In this document: positions 7,143 through 8,380 of the stretch, one piece after another | Layout of the letters: each line of letters begins with the position of its first letter | Numbering within the stretch: position 1 is the first letter of the stretch | Assembly (NCBI GenBank): GCA_030833605.1 | Contig: JAURGV010000098.1 | Coordinates: forward strand, 1 to 8,380 | Source: Rhodothermales bacterium | Lineage (GTDB): Bacteria > Bacteroidota > Rhodothermia > Rhodothermales > UBA10348 | DNA length: 8,380 bases | Direction: 5' to 3' | Notes under the pieces: generated by a model | Told to the model about the DNA's origin: nothing | The model's database searches: none | Seen by the model: only the letters and a program-made list of their open reading frames with translations | Program-made: the position numbers and the translations under genes

Positions 7143-7904
7143 ATGAAAGCAGCCCAACCCATTGGAATTCTAGGAGGAATGGGACCTCAAGCGGGTATTG
7201 ACCTCGCTTCGAAACTTGTGGCCCACACCCGAGCCACAAAAGATCAGGACCATATTCCTTCTTTCTTGTATGGCGACCCTTCTATACCCGATCGAACTCA
7301 GTTTTTATTTGGCCATACGACCGTAAATCCGGCTCATCACATGGTGGAAGGCGTACAAAAACTGTATGCCCTCGGTGTAAAGGTGGTGGGTGTGGCGTGC
7401 AATACGGCGCATTCTCCTGGGATTTTCGACGAGTTTAAAAGCCAACTCCGCTCCCGCTGCCCCGATCTGACTATCATTCATTTGATTGAGGAAACGGTTG
7501 CGGGCATTCAGTCGCAGTACCCCCACATCAAAAACGTTGGCGTTTTGGGTACGGAAGGGACACTGCGTTTCAAGTTGTACGATAATCTATTGGTGAAAGC
7601 TGGCTTAAATCCGATTCAACCGCGCCACCAAGACGCGCTCACCCCCGCCATTTTTGATCCAAAAACCGGAATAAAGGCCTGTTCATCCCCGGTGCATGGT
7701 GCCGCCGTTCAAGGTCTAGTCGATGCGATTGAAGACGTAGTCGCTCAAGGAGCCGAAGTGGTTATTTTGGGCTGCACCGAGCTCCCTTTAGCCGTTCCGT
7801 CTCCTACACATAATCTCATTCCCTTGTTAGATCCGGCCGTATTTCTGGCGCGGGCATTAATACAAGCCGCTGCGCCGGATCGACTGCTTCCTTGGCGCGT
7901 TTGA
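7143..7904 (+). CDS. Aspartate/glutamate racemase family protein
   Basis: A 253-residue cytoplasmic amino-acid racemase of the PLP-independent two-cysteine family, which interconverts L and D forms by proton abstraction and return. The N-terminus has GILGGMGPQAG (8-18). The first catalytic cysteine is in VACNTAH (84-90, Cys86) and the second in LGCTELPLA (209-217, Cys211). SIPDRT (47-52) is in the substrate-loop region typical of aspartate-racemase-like members. Both cysteines are present, so an active racemase is expected; whether it uses Asp, Glu or another amino acid is not readable from sequence. Length is a little above the 230-240 residues common in the family. The ATG at 7143 has no Shine-Dalgarno site but lies immediately before the first conserved beta strand. 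The DtxR-type gene follows 48 bases later on the same strand. Confidence 0.88.
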   Translation: MKAAQPIGILGGMGPQAGIDLASKLVAHTRATKDQDHIPSFLYGDPSIPDRTQFLFGHTTVNPAHHMVEGVQKLYALGVKVVGVACNTAHSPGIFDEFKSQLRSRCPDLTIIHLIEETVAGIQSQYPHIKNVGVLGTEGTLRFKLYDNLLVKAGLNPIQPRHQDALTPAIFDPKTGIKACSSPVHGAAVQGLVDAIEDVVAQGAEVVILGCTELPLAVPSPTHNLIPLLDPAVFLARALIQAAAPDRLLPWRV

Positions 7905-7952
7905 GACCACAAAGCCATTCACCATTACCTTCCGGTTCTTCAATCCAACGCT

Positions 7953-8380
7953 ATGTCCCTACGAGAAATGCTCAGCCAGGCGGTTGAAGACTATTTAAAA
8001 GCTATTTACAAGCTACAAGACGAGGGGTGGGTATCGACCACCGATCTCTCGGCTAAGATGGGGGTTTCGCCCGCTTCAACGACCAATATGGTGAAGCGTT
8101 TGTCTCAATTGGGCTTGGTAAACTACACTTCGTATAAAGGCGTCCGGCTTTCCGAAACCGGCGAAAAAATTGCGCTGGAAATCATTCGCCACCATCGACT
8201 TCTGGAGACCTATCTCCGAGAAATTATGGGGTATGATTGGGAAAAAATGCACAATGAAGCCGAACACCTAGAACACCACATCTCAGAAGAATTTGAGCAA
8301 CGAGTGGATCAGATGTTGGGTTACCCCACGCACGATCCTCACGGTGACCCCATTCCGGCTAAAGATGGAAGCATTGTCAC
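7953..8380 (+). CDS. DtxR/MntR-family metal-dependent transcriptional regulator, N-terminal part
   Basis: The first 142 codons of a metal-responsive DNA-binding repressor; the gene runs off the right edge. Residues about 9-66 form the winged helix-turn-helix (VEDYLKAIYKL at 11-21, STTDLSAKMGVSPASTTNMV at 28-47). Residues about 70-122 form the dimerisation and metal-binding domain (HHRLLETYL at 80-88, HNEAEHLEHHISEE at 100-113). Aligning with DtxR, ligands His79, Glu83, His98, Glu105 and His106 correspond to His81, Glu85, His100, Glu107 and His108 here. Met10 and Cys102 are replaced by Asp13 and Glu104, the residues MntR uses, which suggests Mn(II) sensing. The sequence continues into a Pro-rich segment (DPHGDPIP, 128-135), as in the longer three-domain DtxR/IdeR type, so a C-terminal SH3-like/FeoA domain probably follows. 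The ATG at 7953 lacks a ribosome site; Met6 is an alternative. Possibly cotranscribed with the racemase gene. Confidence 0.9.
   Translation, partial: MSLREMLSQAVEDYLKAIYKLQDEGWVSTTDLSAKMGVSPASTTNMVKRLSQLGLVNYTSYKGVRLSETGEKIALEIIRHHRLLETYLREIMGYDWEKMHNEAEHLEHHISEEFEQRVDQMLGYPTHDPHGDPIPAKDGSIV

Noticed and set aside
6893..7162. 89-residue minus-strand frame over the peptidase start and intergenic region
   Set aside because: It overlaps the peptidase signal-peptide region in another frame and the racemase start, with no recognisable features.
8076..8267. 63-residue minus-strand frame
   Set aside because: It is antisense to the DtxR/MntR-family gene, whose helix-turn-helix and metal ligands are clear.
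1..8380. Search for CRISPR arrays, insertion sequences, phage or defence genes and toxin-antitoxin pairs
   Set aside because: No spaced direct repeats, terminal inverted repeats, transposase, integrase or small paired genes were seen; gene density is filled by core genes.

Overview
The window reads as an ordinary housekeeping stretch of a bacterial chromosome with roughly even base composition. The order tRNA-Gln, prs, rplY (CTC type), pth is a familiar core-gene neighbourhood. Several genes lack a recognisable Shine-Dalgarno sequence, and the window also carries a membrane pyrophosphatase and a two-lipoyl-domain E2. Together these fit a Bacteroidota-like lineage (for example Rhodothermota or Balneolota). 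That placement is an inference from gene content and start-site context; there is no rRNA here to confirm it.

Layout. Everything from position 1 to 7047 is on the minus strand, so it is transcribed right to left. In that order come an exported DmpA-type (P1/S58) autoproteolytic aminopeptidase (5812-7047), tRNA-Gln(UUG) (5580-5650), ribose-phosphate pyrophosphokinase prs (4586-5524), ribosomal protein bL25/CTC rplY (3924-4547), a strong intrinsic terminator (3840-3881), peptidyl-tRNA hydrolase pth (3227-3796), membrane-bound pyrophosphatase hppA (999-3086) and a hairpin (957-981). The N-terminal part of a 2-oxo acid dehydrogenase E2 runs off the left edge (1-882). On the plus strand, a short divergent intergenic region (7048-7142) leads to an aspartate/glutamate racemase family gene (7143-7904). 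A DtxR/MntR-family metalloregulator (7953-8380) follows and runs off the right edge.

How the genes relate. prs makes PRPP for nucleotide, His and Trp synthesis. rplY and pth serve translation (5S rRNA binding and recycling of peptidyl-tRNA). hppA conserves energy from the pyrophosphate that biosynthesis releases. The E2 belongs to central carbon metabolism. The divergent peptidase/racemase pair is the only combination that hints at a shared accessory role, handling D-amino-acid-containing peptides, and that is speculative.

I found no mobile element, CRISPR array, phage gene or clear novel system. The points worth a second look are the mixed metal-ligand signature of the regulator, the K+-dependent signature and open ion specificity of HppA, the peptidase/racemase pairing, the tandem repeat in the E2 linker, and the paired hairpins after rplY.
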